Positions 33,585 to 46,212 of a stretch of 64,000 nucleotides of DNA are shown here, piece after piece. The notes below the pieces were generated by a model. That model saw only the letters and a program-made list of their open reading frames with translations. It did not search any database and was not told the DNA's origin. Origin of the DNA: Panulirus ornatus. Lineage: Eukaryota; Arthropoda; Malacostraca; Decapoda; Palinuridae. Made by a program: the position numbers and the translations under genes. The stretch is from NCBI RefSeq assembly GCF_036320965.1, contig NC_092271.1, forward strand, positions 25,966,036 to 26,030,035. Direction: 5' to 3'. The first letter of the stretch is position 1, and each line of letters opens with the position of its first letter.

Positions 33585-33810
33585 ACCCATATATCCTGTA
33601 GGTTTTAGGTCACTTCAAAATGGCAAGTGGAAATTTTCCTCCTGTATTATCTCTCAAAAAGTGGGAACAGAGTAAGATCCCAGGTAGGAAGTGTTCCTCA
33701 AAGGCTCAATCTTTAGTTCTGATGTTATGTCACCCTGTTTAGGTGCATCAGGATGAATCTTTAGTTCTGATGTTATGTTACCTTGTTTAGGTGCATCAGG
33801 ATGAGGTCTT
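33585..33810 (+). mobile_element. Decayed short interspersed element with internal tandem duplication
   Basis: Keeps the order of blocks seen in copies B and E: CCCATATATCCTGTAGGTTT, TGGAAATTTTCCTCC, GGGAACAGAGTAAGATCCCA and TCCTCAAAGGCTCAATCTTT. Its 3' part, about 52 bases starting AATCTTTAGTTCTGATGTTA, is duplicated in tandem (about 33,709 and 33,761) with two to three differences. Much older than copies A-E. Confidence 0.6.
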
Positions 33811-34022
33811 AAAATAATGATTTTGATTGTCAGTTTCCAATCTGACTAACTGCAAATTTCAGTTTTCTTCAGTCCATTATTGAGGGTTTTCAATAGATTT
33901 CTCTTTCAACATATTCTTTAAAATGCCTTCCTACATGAAATCAATTACAGCTATCTACCTTCTCACACAAGATTTTCAAATATTCATCAACAGTACAAAC
34001 AAGGATTGAGTGAAAATATACA

Positions 34023-34028
34023 TTTATT
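34023..34028 (-). terminator. Polyadenylation signal of PSMD6
   Basis: AATAAA on the minus strand (TTTATT on plus), about 270 bases after the PSMD6 stop codon. Confidence 0.6.
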
Positions 34029-34299
34029 CCAGAAATGTTCATTTAGACAAGGCATTCACAAATTAACCAGTTTTTTTTTCTTTTTGAAGATTCAGTCACA
34101 TGAGCATTGCTATAAGCACACAGACAGTTCTATTACACAAGTGGTGCTCTCAAGTTTCACAGTTTTAGTTAGACAAAATTCATTCCATGCTTATATGATA
34201 CACTTGAAAAGATGTTATGAAATAGAAAATTTTTTTACCATAAAAATAAAGGCTTATGATACTGTTTGTATATTGAAGTTCAGTCTGACTTCCCCAAAA

Positions 34300-34474
34300 C
34301 TAAATGTTAATGACCCTAGAGAGCTTCTGTACTCGGTTCAGAAGAATATCTCCATGCTTTATTACAGCCTGATACTGCCAGTTCTTGGAGTCGGGTCTGT
34401 TAGTCTCAACAATACCGCCAACTTTGTCTATCTTACAGTGAAGGCGACCAGCAGCAATGTACCTTGACAGCTCA
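34300..34474 (-). CDS. PSMD6: PSMD6 coding exon 7 (last)
   Basis: Encodes [17 protein letters not shown] through KLSRVINI and the TAG stop. Confidence 0.97.
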
Positions 34475-37400
34475 CTGAAAATGGAAATATGTCAAACCCT
34501 GCTACTTATAACATGTAATCAGAATCCAAAACTAAGCAAAAAGCAGTTGAAAATGCCCATAAAGATTGCCCAGCTCTGGAAATATACTTAGATAATTTAA
34601 AATTTTATATTTTCCCATTTAGCATGTTTCGTCTACTGAAGCAGGCTCTTGTTCTCTCTTAATAATATAAGGTTTCTCTTACTATTACATGCCAAATGTG
34701 CAGAAACTTTCTCGAAAATCTTCACTTCCATGGGTTATAAAAGTTAAAGTGTTCTATTTTTTAGTGAAAATATGAAAAATTTAATAATTCAATTCAAATA
34801 ACTACTAAGGAACACCAAACATACAGATTAAAGCCTATTTGCATAACAAACTATTCTTACCCATCAATAAAATCATTGGAAACTCCAAATGCTGAGGCCA
34901 TGTAGTGTAACGTTAATGAGCGGTAAGACTCCAGCAGCTGTGTGTAAGCCAAAATCCGCATCTCCCTTACATAGTACCTATAATGTGGTGCTAACATACG
35001 GTCATGACGCAGTTCACCTTCAACCCATGCTGAAAAACACAAGAGGGTTAAACAATTTAAGAAACTAGGGCTCCAATAACATAACTATGCACCCAAAATA
35101 TTTCTTCCAAGATGTTTTATGAAACTGAGATAATGTAAGCTAAATATTTCAGGCTTCAGCTTCCTGGCCTTTACTGGTTGGACAATTATATACAGCAAAT
35201 TCACTTAAAATATAATCACTTACAATGAACATCATCTTAAGTTTAGTGTTTAAAAATACTGAATTGCACTGATAAAGAAACCATTCATTTAATGAGCGAT
35301 AGTTTCAAGTGAATTAAGTGGTAAGCCAACAGCCTGGCTAGCCAAGTGAGCCCTGAAAATTTAGCTACAAATCTGAGTCCTGTCATATTCCATGAAGAAC
35401 ATGCATTACTCAATTTTTCCTATTATTCAACAATCAACAGTCCCCAGATAGCAGCTGCCACTGCAACAAGTACCACTCCAAGGATGAAGATGAGATGCCA
35501 TGATCACATCTGTGGTAATGTGAATGATATCTACAAAGTCACAGGCTTAGTTTCAACTGTGTGCCAAGAAACAGCTAAGTTGAGAAAAATCAAAGAATGG
35601 GTAGAGTTTGAGACAGCCCGAGTGCTAACCAACTGCTTTCAGGTTGTTCTGGTGTCTAAATTGTTTGAGCAGGCCTGCTACACATAGTAAGTACCTGTAT
35701 AAAAATTATACTTCTTAGATGGGTTTTAGGGGTTGAAATTCTTTGGGTTGGAGCCTATTATCAGTAGAAAAAATGAATTCTTGGATTTGAAAGTTTTTGG
35801 CCTGGAATATATCTTGGCTTTTCTCATTCATTGGGGCCTATTTTCTGAAAGGATCCATGTTAATTTACATAACCAGCACTTTTAGAGGAGCAAAGAAACT
35901 TATACAGTGAAACCTAATTGTACCAAATTAATTTACACTTTTAAGCAGTGATCATGCTACCTTGATCTTGCAAAACGAGAATTACATTAACAGTACATCA
36001 TAACTGCTACCATAAGTCAGAGTCAACAAAATACAACGTCTCCAGACAAAGCTTCAGGTTTATCATTCTCAGGTGCTAATCAACGTGAATGGAATACTTT
36101 ACATCCTTGACTTATCATGTTCTAAACTTGAAAATTATTCTCTCTTGAATAAAACTTTTTGGGGATTTTTGACAGTAAACTGTACTTTGCATAAAAAGAA
36201 AAAAAAGTGGGGTGGAGGCCATTTGTTTAATCTCTCTTCAATTAGAAAAGTCTCCCCTATTCCTTTAACGTCTCATGACAGTTCATATGTTCCAGACTAT
36301 TAGTTTTCCTTTTCAAGTGTTTCTAATTCTCAAACTTATTTAATTCCATACCTCTGACTAGTGACCATAGTACAAAGCAGTATTCAACTTTCTATTTATG
36401 TCATCGTGTTGGTGGGTTGGGCCATTCTTTTGTCTGATTCCTTGCGCTACCTTGCTAACGTGGGAGACAGCGACAAAGTATAATAAAGAAAAAAAATAAG
36501 TATAATAAAAGTTCTTATTATCATGCAATTATTATCTTGTTTGAAAGTACTATTTTATCAATGTCTTCCTTGAATTAAAGTTTCTCATGTATAATAGCTT
36601 CCAAGTCACTGACACCTGCAGTTTGAAAAGTGTACAAGTCTAATGGAGTGGCTGTAATCCCATCAGGTGGACAAGGCCCACATCTTTAGCACTGCAAGAC
36701 CCCAGAGAAAGAAACCCTAAAGCAGGAAGGTAAGACTAAACACACATGTTCATAACAGCTAGAGAGTTTATGTGTGCGAAAGAAGCCACTGTTAATTCCT
36801 GATGCCACATTGCAAAGCAGGCAAAGTAATTCTGCATGAAAAAAATTCTAAACCTTTTAAGTAAACAGCCATAACTTACAAAGTTTTTGGAAAAATGTTT
36901 GATATTGACACTCATAGAGTGACAAGAGGTATGTCTTGAGGTCCTCAGCTGAATGCAGTACCTCTTGAATTTCTGAACCCTTCACAACCTTGGTCCGCAA
37001 GTCATTGCGAGGAAGTGCTATCATGCACACTAACACTGTATAACCCACAAACCTGAAACATCAAATGATTATGTATACTTATAATGAAATATCAACACCC
37101 TTAAAAGAAACTGAAATTCATACAAATAAAATGAAATTTTTGGGAAGCATAAAATTACGCATTCTAAAGTTAAATCATATCAGCTGTATTTTGAATACAA
37201 ACCTAGTGTAATCCATCAGTTCATATGAAGTAAAGGTGCTAATTGTGTCCAGGAAGAGGCTTGCAGCCTTCTTGAAGTCCCGGACAGCCATACTATAAAC
37301 ACCTTCATATACTTTTAGTCGATTGCGTCGATCCCAGTCTCCTCCTTCTTCAATAAGGCTAAAAATTAGAAGATGTGTTAATAAGAACTGAAGAGATATT

Positions 37401-40077
37401 TATTACAATATTATATTCTGAAAAGATCATTTAATAATTAGGTACTGATTTTAATTATTGGGATAAAAGGATACATAAAAAAAATCACATGATGTATTGA
37501 TTAAGAAGTATTAATTTCCAAATGAAACAAAACAAAACACCAAGGACCCAAAGTTCATCTACACATATCATTTTATAGTGAAGTGCTGACAAAATAAACT
37601 GAGTCTTACTCAAAGCAAGTTGAAACAATATAATCTAACCTTTTATCCAATCTTACCAAATTGGAAATAAAGATTTAAAGTATTTACTTTGAAACATTTC
37701 ATGTATCAGAATTTTTAACACTAACCGTAAAAGAAACAAGTGTATACTTGGATGTACCATGTAAGTAGTTTGAAGCTGAAGTTCTTCAAACTTCTGAAAT
37801 AGGATTGTGAGCAGCAAATTTTTTTATAATACAAACATTGGTATGGAAATTTGCTGGCAGAGTCAATCAACATCAATATATACACAACAAATTGAAACCT
37901 ATATCCTCCTAAATCAATCCCAGCTTAACATGCTTGGCACTCATTCTATGCAGCACAAGCTAGAGCCCTCCCATTTAAACCAATTAATTAACCACCAACC
38001 CCAAGTAAAAATAAAAAGCTTGCCCTTGTCTCTTGCTTCAACATCCTCTACTCACAGACCCCACCATACCACCAACCATAACAATGAAAAACACAAACAC
38101 TGAAATAATGTGACAAGCACATGATAACCCTCCCAACAGTCTTCAAACTCCAACCCATCAGAAATCATGCTCCCCAGACAAACACATAAAATACATATAT
38201 TACCAACATATATACATTACTAAATAAACTTTTACATACCTTTTTGCCTTTTCTAAATTACGTGTAATAAGTGAGTGGTCAAGATAAAAGAGGCCAATAC
38301 GAATATTATGGAAAACAAGATCCAGACGCTGTCCAAGGGAAACTGTTTTGTCATAAGTTTTGGCAAAAGCCTTAATTGCCTCCTCCTGGAATAAGAAAAA
38401 TAGCAGTACTGTAATATTCCTGTGTACTCCAAAACAAAGACAAACTATTAAAGGAATAATTATATCTGAAATAGCTTACTGAACATTCTATAATACAGCT
38501 TTATGATGTACCTTGTCTCCAATGCGTGAAAGATATTCAGCCTTCTTAAGGTTTGCTTCTCGAATCTCTGTTTCTCCCATTGATTTTTCTGCTTCTTCAA
38601 TTGCCTCATTCATTGTGTTCAGTTCTTTCTCGTTTTCCTTTTTCATTCTTTCAAGCACAGCACTATCCAGTTGCCAGCCTAAGTCATGGCAACACTCCTC
38701 ATAAAATGGAGCCATGTCTACAAAGAGAAAAATTCAATAGGTAAAATGATTGAATAGCCATTAACTAAATGAAAAATTAAACTCCAAACTGAAAAATGTA
38801 GTACCAATCATTATGGTGGACTGGTCATACAACCTATCCACTGGTTACGAATGAATCTAAATGAATGCAATAAGTTTCTTTCGAAGACAAAATGAAAATA
38901 CAAAAAACAGAAATAAAGGCAAAATCTGTATCCCCTCAATCTTTATCATTAATGTTAATTGACAAGAAGGTGGGTATAAAGCTATTACCATGTTTTCATT
39001 GTAACTATTTCTAAGCAATAGTTTTCAAATTTTGGATCCTGTTTGATATATGCACTTACCTTTGGTAATATTTCCCTCAACTTAATAATACACACTAGTG
39101 TCTCTCATACGACAAAATCATAGTATGAATATGCCTGTGGTAACTGTCTACTTTAGTTCTACATCATTATTGGCTTTGGATATTAAGCAACTTTGCTGCA
39201 GTGCTGTTGTTCTCTCTGGAAGAAAGAACAGTTCCAGATCTTGAGTATGAGAATTTCTGTTTACTAAATGATAAGTAAAACCAAAAAGAAAAGTCTCGTA
39301 TTTTTGGGAAAATGTGGGGTTAATTCATATAACTATGTAATACACTTGGAAAACCCTCATTTAGCAGCCCAAGAAATGGCAGAAAATTGGGATACATTTT
39401 AACTAAGCTAGATGAAATTTTCATAGGTTCTCTTGATTTTTACATAGGTGTAACTTTCTTTCACTTTCATTAGCCAAATATATTCCCTAGTATATTGGTA
39501 TAACCTTCTTTAATACATTTCAATAAAATCTGATGCTCCAAATCATTCTCTGCAACTGTTGCTACAGTTAGAACGCGAGAGTAAAATCACTCATTCAAAG
39601 CTAATAGCGATGTGGAGCTAGACTAGACTCATGAACCTGATCATTGCAATATCAAATGAGAAAAGGAATATCGAACTGAGACCATATGACTTACCAGCGC
39701 CAATATAGTGAAAAAATAATCACATCTCTAAGCCATTTTATCCCTCAACCTCAGCCTTTACACTTGCCTTTGTTGTAACCCTACTATCTCTATTTTTAAA
39801 TAAGGCCTTACAGATGCCTAATATTTCCTAAACCAGCAGTCGGATATGATGCTTCGGAGTAACAGCACAAAACACTATTCTACACTGCCTTGACTGTACT
39901 AAACTGAAAAAGTCTAACGCGTCAACACTCACTATCTTTTTCAATGGCCTGAATAAGCTCCTCCTTTATCTTGGAATCATTCTTGAAATCACTCTGCGTT
40001 AACGAGAACTTCAGCTGTGCCAGGTGCAGATCTGGATTTTTCTCCAAACCTTGCTCTTCCAGGTTTTCAGTCGGCAT
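34300..40077 (-). CDS. PSMD6: 26S proteasome non-ATPase regulatory subunit 6 (PSMD6/Rpn7), complete, 7 exons
   Basis: Lid subunit of the 19S regulatory particle; its PCI domain helps hold the lid together around the Rpn11 deubiquitinase. Exons in transcript order: 40077-39933, 38717-38512, 38385-38240, 37358-37203, 37052-36880, 35029-34861, 34474-34300. All borders are GT-AG and phases agree (1, 0, 2, 2, 1, 2), giving 390 codons including TAG. The 389 residues equal the human length. Typical blocks: [12 protein letters not shown] near the N-terminus, [38 protein letters not shown], the RPN7 helical-repeat region, [26 protein letters not shown], and a PCI winged-helix end [20 protein letters not shown] with SKNWQYQ and a C-terminal LSRVINI. 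Nothing is missing. A LINE fragment sits in the third intron. Confidence 0.98.
34861..35029 (-). CDS. PSMD6: PSMD6 coding exon 6
   Basis: Encodes [20 protein letters not shown] through GVSNDFID, the start of the PCI winged helix; donor GATGG|GTAAGA. Confidence 0.96.
36400..36500 (+). mobile_element. RTE-type LINE 3' end, copy F (PSMD6 intron 5)
   Basis: GTTGGGCCATTCTTTTGTCTG, TTCCTTGCGCTACCTTGCTA and ACGTGGGAGACAGCGACAAA, then an A/T-rich tail with AATAAAG-like motifs. Only the last 100 bases of the element are present. Confidence 0.7.
36880..37052 (-). CDS. PSMD6: PSMD6 coding exon 5
   Basis: Encodes [18 protein letters not shown] through [13 protein letters not shown]; donor CTTT|GTAAGT. 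Confidence 0.96.
37203..37358 (-). CDS. PSMD6: PSMD6 coding exon 4
   Basis: Encodes [19 protein letters not shown] through [10 protein letters not shown]; donor ACTAG|GTTTGT, a weaker site. Confidence 0.95.
37840..38115 (+). mobile_element. LINE fragment (EHFLLNCP family), PSMD6 intron 3
   Basis: The plus frame at 37807-38103 contains [20 protein letters not shown] and [13 protein letters not shown]. The minus-strand frame at 56,074-56,301 has the matching order [18 protein letters not shown] and [12 protein letters not shown]. The 56-kb copy continues into a typical LINE C-terminus, so this is the same element, inserted antisense to PSMD6. Confidence 0.55.
38240..38385 (-). CDS. PSMD6: PSMD6 coding exon 3
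   Basis: Encodes [20 protein letters not shown] through [10 protein letters not shown]; donor AAAAAG|GTATGT. Confidence 0.96.
38512..38717 (-). CDS. PSMD6: PSMD6 coding exon 2
   Basis: Acceptor CTCTTTGTAG. Encodes [15 protein letters not shown], a charged coiled-coil-like helix and [10 protein letters not shown]; donor GACAAG|GTACAT. Confidence 0.96.
39933..40077 (-). CDS. PSMD6: PSMD6 coding exon 1
   Basis: Starts [17 protein letters not shown]; donor GATA|GTGAGT. Ends after one base of the Asn49 codon. Confidence 0.95.
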
Positions 40078-41043
40078 TTTGACTTGATGTCAGATCTGCT
40101 AAGGGACTGCAAATGACTCGTAGCCTGACTGGTTGTTATGGAGGCGGCGAACTCTGCCAGCGTTCGTTCTCAGAAGCGAATTATTCCACTATTTAGAACA
40201 GTCAGTGCTAACCTGATATTGGCGCATAAATCTCTTTGAGAAATACAAAAACATGCCGTTTTTTTAATTTTGAACAAGGATATGGAGTGAAAAATGGGTA
40301 GGATATACATAGAATTTGTCGAAATGGAACTGAGATTTTCTTAAACACCGATACGGACCGTAAAATCCCTTCTGAATCGTTTATAATTTTTCTAGCTTAT
40401 ATACACATTCCTCTCGTAATTTTTGTAAAATATTATAGTATATGACATATATATTTTCAACGATCGACGAATACCTTCATTTGTTTGAAAAATCACTCAT
40501 AAAAGGATTTAAAGTAATGCACCGTCCTTATCCTTTTCAATCTTCGGACATTTAAATCCACCGAATATGCATATTTATGTGTAATTCATGGATCCCATGA
40601 TTTAAGTGAGAATGAAGTTCATGGAACTTATATAGAAACACAGCAAATGAGCCCTATGGTTTATCGTCTTGTCTCCATATATACCAGTCAGAAATTTTTT
40701 ACCATTATTAAGAATGAGCAGATACCCTTTATCTTAAGTGTATTATGAGCACCATATTGGAAAAAGGATATGTCATTACACTGTATGTGCCATTCTTGGT
40801 AAAATCATCTTACTACATAATCAATCAATCACCATGTCGTAGGCCATCATGTTTTTATTAAGATAACCTCACCACAGACCACTAGACTTCCATTATCTGC
40901 CTTTTCCTTGTACTCCAGAGAAATGAAAGATATCTTTTATATTTCTTGAAAGCAAATACCACTTTTTTGGCATATTTGGATTCGCTAGCAATTGTGTGCT
41001 CCTTCATTTGTATTTCTTTTTATTCTCTCTTCTCACGATGTTT
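40078..41043. other. PSMD6 upstream region
   Basis: Bases 40,078-40,200 are GC-richer, include GGAGGCGGCGAACTCTGCCA and should hold the PSMD6 5' untranslated region and promoter. I see no TATA box at a sensible distance. The remainder is AT-rich and unannotated. Confidence 0.35.
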
Positions 41044-41346
41044 TTATTCGTTGCCCAGACGGTCGCTGAAAATGTTCACTGACTTCTCATTTGAGTCAAC
41101 CTGTTTGTCAACAACAACTCCAAACTTCGACTTTACGCTTAATGTTTTTAGAGAAAAGTGATATTTATTACAATCTAGACTATCATCAGAAAGGTAAGAT
41201 ATAATAGAATTGTAGTTCTGTAAACCAGAGTTGTTAAGTTTATCGTCAGCAAAACAAGTCGAAGAAGTGTTATCATATTGTTTGAATATTGTAGGAACAA
41301 AATCTGAAACCATTTTTTTATGAGTTCGCCGAGACGACATGGACAA
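41044..41346 (-). CDS. Hypothetical 100-residue open frame
   Basis: Single open frame starting MSMSSRRTHKKMVSDFVPTI and ending NIFSDRLGNE. The stop codon lies inside an AATAAA, and another AATAAA follows about 25 bases on. A SINE fragment sits about 55 bases upstream of the start. No family is recognised, and frames of this length are expected by chance in AT-rich DNA, so this is a weak call. Confidence 0.18.
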   Translation of the reverse strand: MSMSSRRTHKKMVSDFVPTIFKQYDNTSSTCFADDKLNNSGLQNYNSIISYLSDDSLDCNKYHFSLKTLSVKSKFGVVVDKQVDSNEKSVNIFSDRLGNE

Positions 41347-41401
41347 TTAAATGCCCTGATCGATCTGTTATGTAATAAACGTTGTATATATATCCTAGTT
41401 T

Positions 41402-41517
41402 AAGCCAGGTACCCATACTATGGGCCAATCCCAAGGAGGGGATGAACAGCTAGGTTAACTTTGAACCGACTTCCATGACTAGGGATTCGAACTCATGGCA
41501 TCTGATCTGTGCTCATA
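41402..41517 (-). mobile_element. Diverged tRNA-derived SINE copy
   Basis: Same ordered blocks as the reverse complement of the SINE at 5592-5770: CCAGGTACCCAT, CCCAAGGAGGGGATGAACAG, GGTTAACTTTGAACCGAC and GGGATTCGAACTCATGG (the box B region), then CTGTGCTCATAAC. Identity is perhaps 70%. It lacks the microsatellite tail. Confidence 0.6.
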
Positions 41518-44089
41518 ACTTCTTTTCGATTTGATAATTTACTACACCCTTTCTTGCCATTATCTATGTTATTGATAAAATCCTTGTCGTCCGTCAAAAC
41601 AGCATTCTTTCTAGCTATGAATTGCGCCTACCAGTGTATCATTAAGCTTGTAAACCTTTTTAATAATGTATTCAATGTGCAGTCTTATCAGCTGCTGTTT
41701 TATGGCAGCCATACCTGTTTGGAAAGTCATAAATGTTTTTGTTTGCAGAAAAACATTAAACACGTGCACTTATAAGAGCTAGGCTTCAACACTTTCTAGC
41801 AGACTTGGGAATTTGATTTTTACTCGTAGATATTTAACTACATTGTTAAGCATCTATGGTGAGACTTCATTAGATAATTTTAGTTTAGGGTATATTATTA
41901 GAACACCACGACAAATGAAGAAGGTATTACCCCAGTATGAATATAGTTTCATCTATTCGCGTGCAAGCGTGAGGCGCGACTATATATACTCTACTGAATA
42001 CTGAACTAAGCACACACCAAGGCCTAAGATCTATGACCTTTGATATACGTACAAACGTTCAGAGAGCAGATTCCAAGTAAAGAATTGACACGGTTGGTTC
42101 ACCTGTTTTTTATGGACCAAACAATGGAGATGGAATCTGATGTTAAAAGATAAGATAGACCCTAAAGATAGACCCTAGTTGGAGAATGTTAGTGATGAAC
42201 CCTCTAACTCACAATTCCTTTAGATATATCACGGCTGCTGAATGTTGTCTGTTGTATATTGATTTTTTTAGACAGGTTCAACTACATGCAGGGAAACATT
42301 AATCTCGCACGTCACAATCAAATTTCGTACTTGTTATATGACTTGGTTTCATGTGAATTCATTTATCAATATGAAGTATAAGTTATCACAAGACTTTCGA
42401 AACAAAATTAAGATAAAATCTAGAATCGTTTTAAAACATCTGGTTTGACATGACCAAGCTAGGTTTCAGCCCATTCAACTTGACTGGTTTTACATAAGAG
42501 AACATTTTGCATAAGACATTCATGACAAAAGCTGAATCTGAATTTGAGAATCTTAAAATTCTCTGAGAGAAGTTTTTCCCACAGTAAAATTCAAAGGTAC
42601 ACCACAGGTAGACATTAGTCTGCAAGTGGATCCAACAAGCTCTCTTAAAAGTAATTCTCTGCTTGAAAAGAATAATACTTGAATTCATTTTACACTTTCA
42701 TAAATTCTGTAGTATTTTGAAAATAAGACTTAATTTACAGTATCCATTAGGAAAATATTGCTAATCTAATCTTCCGCATGTTATGTAAGTGTTTACCATT
42801 TACAGTGCATATATACGATGCATGATAACAACCAATATTACCGACTTCAACGACCACTTTTTTGACCGTATTTTTCTTCATAGCTACAAGTGTAATAGTT
42901 ACTGAACATTCGATTTGATATATGGAAAGTTCCTCGTCGCTGTGAGCACCCTATTAAATCAAGAAATTTGGCAGGAATATTTTCTGTCCTTGAAAATTTT
43001 CGACTGAACAAGTCACGATATTTGCAGTGGAATCTTGTATAATGTACACGGAACCAAAGCCTCATATTAGAATGGAAATATATCATTATAGTAAATTCGA
43101 ATTCAGTATGGAAATATGAGGCATTTGTTCAGAGAATGCCTTAAATACGTTGATTTATATGACAATTTGATGGAGGAGTAATCACCAATGGATTTCACCA
43201 TCGTTACAAATTCATTGTAACTCCCTGATAAAATATTTTAGATGCTATTTGTGAAAAGTGGGCGGATTAAACCTGCACCTTAGTAAACCCAATGGTGAAT
43301 AAGTTTGATTCGAGGCATACCCATTAGTAGACATAGTCCGCTTTTGGTTCGAAAACTTCATATTCATACGGCCTTACCTGTATTTTTTTTTATTCAATAA
43401 CATCCAATATTTGTTTCTTTAAGTTTTTTTATTCCTTCCGGAATGACAATGTAGAGAGAATATTTGTGTAATTTCCACATATATCAGCAGAGGTGTAACA
43501 GAACATGCCAGTTCTTTAACTTGCAATACATGCTAGGGATAGGCAAATTCTTTGAAATCCCATTATTACAGATCGTCCGTCGGTGACATCTGGTAATTGT
43601 CCTCATAAGTTCAAATATTTATTTATGTAGTTTCATGGTTATATACTACAAAATGCATAGCATACTTTCCAGTTTGATTCTTAGCTTAACAGGTCGATCA
43701 TAGGAAATTATCACCCTAAGTACTAAATGAATCAGTAAAAGAGTAATTTGAATTATTTTTTCCTTTTGAAAGATAAGGTAATGACTGAAAATATCGCGAA
43801 AATTACAATATGAGATGTTGCTCGTAACGATACCTTTTGCATTAGAGAAGAGTGTCAGGCAGGAGGCCATCAAGCTGTCTTGTTTTCTTTGAAGTGTTTG
43901 AGAGCAATAAGATAATATGTAATGGAAAATTTCATTGTGTGTAGAGAAATATCAAACTATATCGCTTTTTCTCTACGGCTTCGGAGATTCTTTTTATAAG
44001 GTAATACGATAAAGAGATATGATAAGACATAAACGTCAGCCAGGATATATGCGTGTGTTGAAAGAGTCAAATTATGCTGATTACAGAAG

Positions 44090-44091
<2 letters not shown>

Positions 44092-44171
<80 letters not shown>
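44092..44171. repeat. (TA)40 microsatellite
   Basis: Pure TA run of 80 bases. Confidence 0.97.
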
Positions 44172-44173
<2 letters not shown>

Positions 44174-44571
44174 TGTTGATGTAGCGTTGTTTCAAGATAT
44201 CGGTGGATTTCATGGTAAAGTTGAAGAAACCTGTTACCGTTGTGGAAGGATTGTCTCAAAATTTGTGGAATGGCTACGTAGTTCAATTGACGTCATTTTG
44301 AAGGTTCTCTTGCTAGAATGTCCTCTTCTCTTCTCAAGTTAGATACTTAATATCTTTTCCTCTGGCCATGGTGGTGAGCCTCATGGCATGGCTGTGATGA
44401 TGGGATAGACTCATTAATTTTGGAAGTGCATATAACTTAACATGGCATCTAGTATTGTAGTGGTCAGTACATTGACGTTTTCAGTTTCTACACTTGGTGT
44501 TGCATATTTCTTCTATCTGTTGTGAAGGTAAGGTTATTGCACATAGATGGACATTTTGTCCGTATTATGAT

Positions 44572-44780
<209 letters not shown>

Positions 44781-46108
44781 TATTCTAAAGAGGTCATGAT
44801 GATTTTGCCCTTGATCAACAAAGGATCTGGCTGAAATGGCAATGAACCAGTTCTGGAACACCAAAAAGATTTCATAAATGTAGAAGACATTCAAAACGAT
44901 GGACTTAATAACTAAGACTGAGTAATTCAAACTGGTGCTACATCTTTTCTCTTGTGATGATATATGAATAGTGGGGAGGGCTATAAAGACCTGAAATGTG
45001 GTGCCAATTAAAAAAATAAGATAAAACGTTTGTAGGGACCAATAGAACTCACTAAAACTTTAACTAACTCCTCAAGTAGATTAAAAGCACAGTAGAAATA
45101 AAGAAATGTTGATATGGTGAGCTGTTAGGGACCAGATAAGGAAGCTGGATGGTAGTCTCCTGCTTCCATGCTTCATATGCATTATTTACAACTGTGTTTT
45201 TGGATGCTGGTGAAATGGAGAATTCATATGTGTGTCAGATATATTTTGACTGTAGCATAGAAATGTTTGCTTGGGAAGGTAGGTGCGGTTTTCATAGGTT
45301 ATGTTGATTTCCATGAGTTTCATCAGCTTTAACATTCATTACCCACAAATTTAATGTAATCCTAATAGCTCTCCCCATCATTTATTTATCTGGAGATAAA
45401 AAAAAATCTGTATAGTGCAGCACCACTCTAAATCAACTACACTATGTATAAGTATTCCTGTGATAGTGTCAGCATGGAGAGAGCATGAGTTTTGCTCAAA
45501 AATGGAGGAATGCATGGGGAAGATTTTGCATGACCTGATGTACCTGATCCCTGGAGAAGAGATTTAAAATTCAACAGATAAGTAAGTGGATAGAACTGCC
45601 AGTCATTTAACTGAAAAACAAAGTATTCTGATTGCTGCCATTAGTTATAAATTCATATTACTTTATTTAAAGGAGACAAATCATTGTTTTGTTTTTGTGT
45701 CATCAGAAAAGAAGGGTCTTAATTGTCTTCCCAGTGAACCCAAACAGTAGATGCTTACTTTGAATTTGTGGTTGAACAGAAAAGTGTACATTGATTTGTT
45801 GACTCCAGTCTTGTTAGGGAGATTTCCTCGGTAAATGATGGGTAAGATGAAGTGCTTTATAGACTACTTTTGGGCTAAGATATTTAGAGTATATGTTTTG
45901 ATACCATAAATGTTATGTAGAAATGATTTACAAATTTGGACTGGTACATATGTCCTCCTCATTTTGTCCTATATTGTGTTTCAGGGATGTCCTTTTTATA
46001 TTTGTACATTTGAATTTTCCATACATGTATATGCAGATAGTTTTAGTACTCCTCTGATTTATAATTCAAGATATCTTCTTTTATTTCCAGAGGTGATAAT
46101 CCAGCAGA

Positions 46109-46212
46109 ATGTTTGGGATAGGTAACTTCGACTTTCCTAAGTATTCATCTGAATGTAACTCCGTGGGCTCTTTTTCCTCAGGTGGTTCTAAAAAGAGAAG
46201 AGGATCATTTGC
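46109..46212 (+). CDS. BMAL1: BMAL1 coding exon 1
   Basis: Acceptor TTTATTTCCAG to 46090, in-frame TAA at 46097, start ATG at 46109. Encodes [15 protein letters not shown] through KKRRGSF; donor TTTGC|GTAAGT. A 60-base GT-AG segment (46122-46181) could be spliced out without changing the frame. Confidence 0.85.

Larger units (their letters stand above)
32057..34022. other. MCEE 3' untranslated region and intergenic DNA
   Basis: The MCEE 3' region runs to an AATAAA at 32458-32463. Bases 33,585-33,810 are a decayed interspersed element, listed separately. The remainder shows no gene. Confidence 0.45.
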
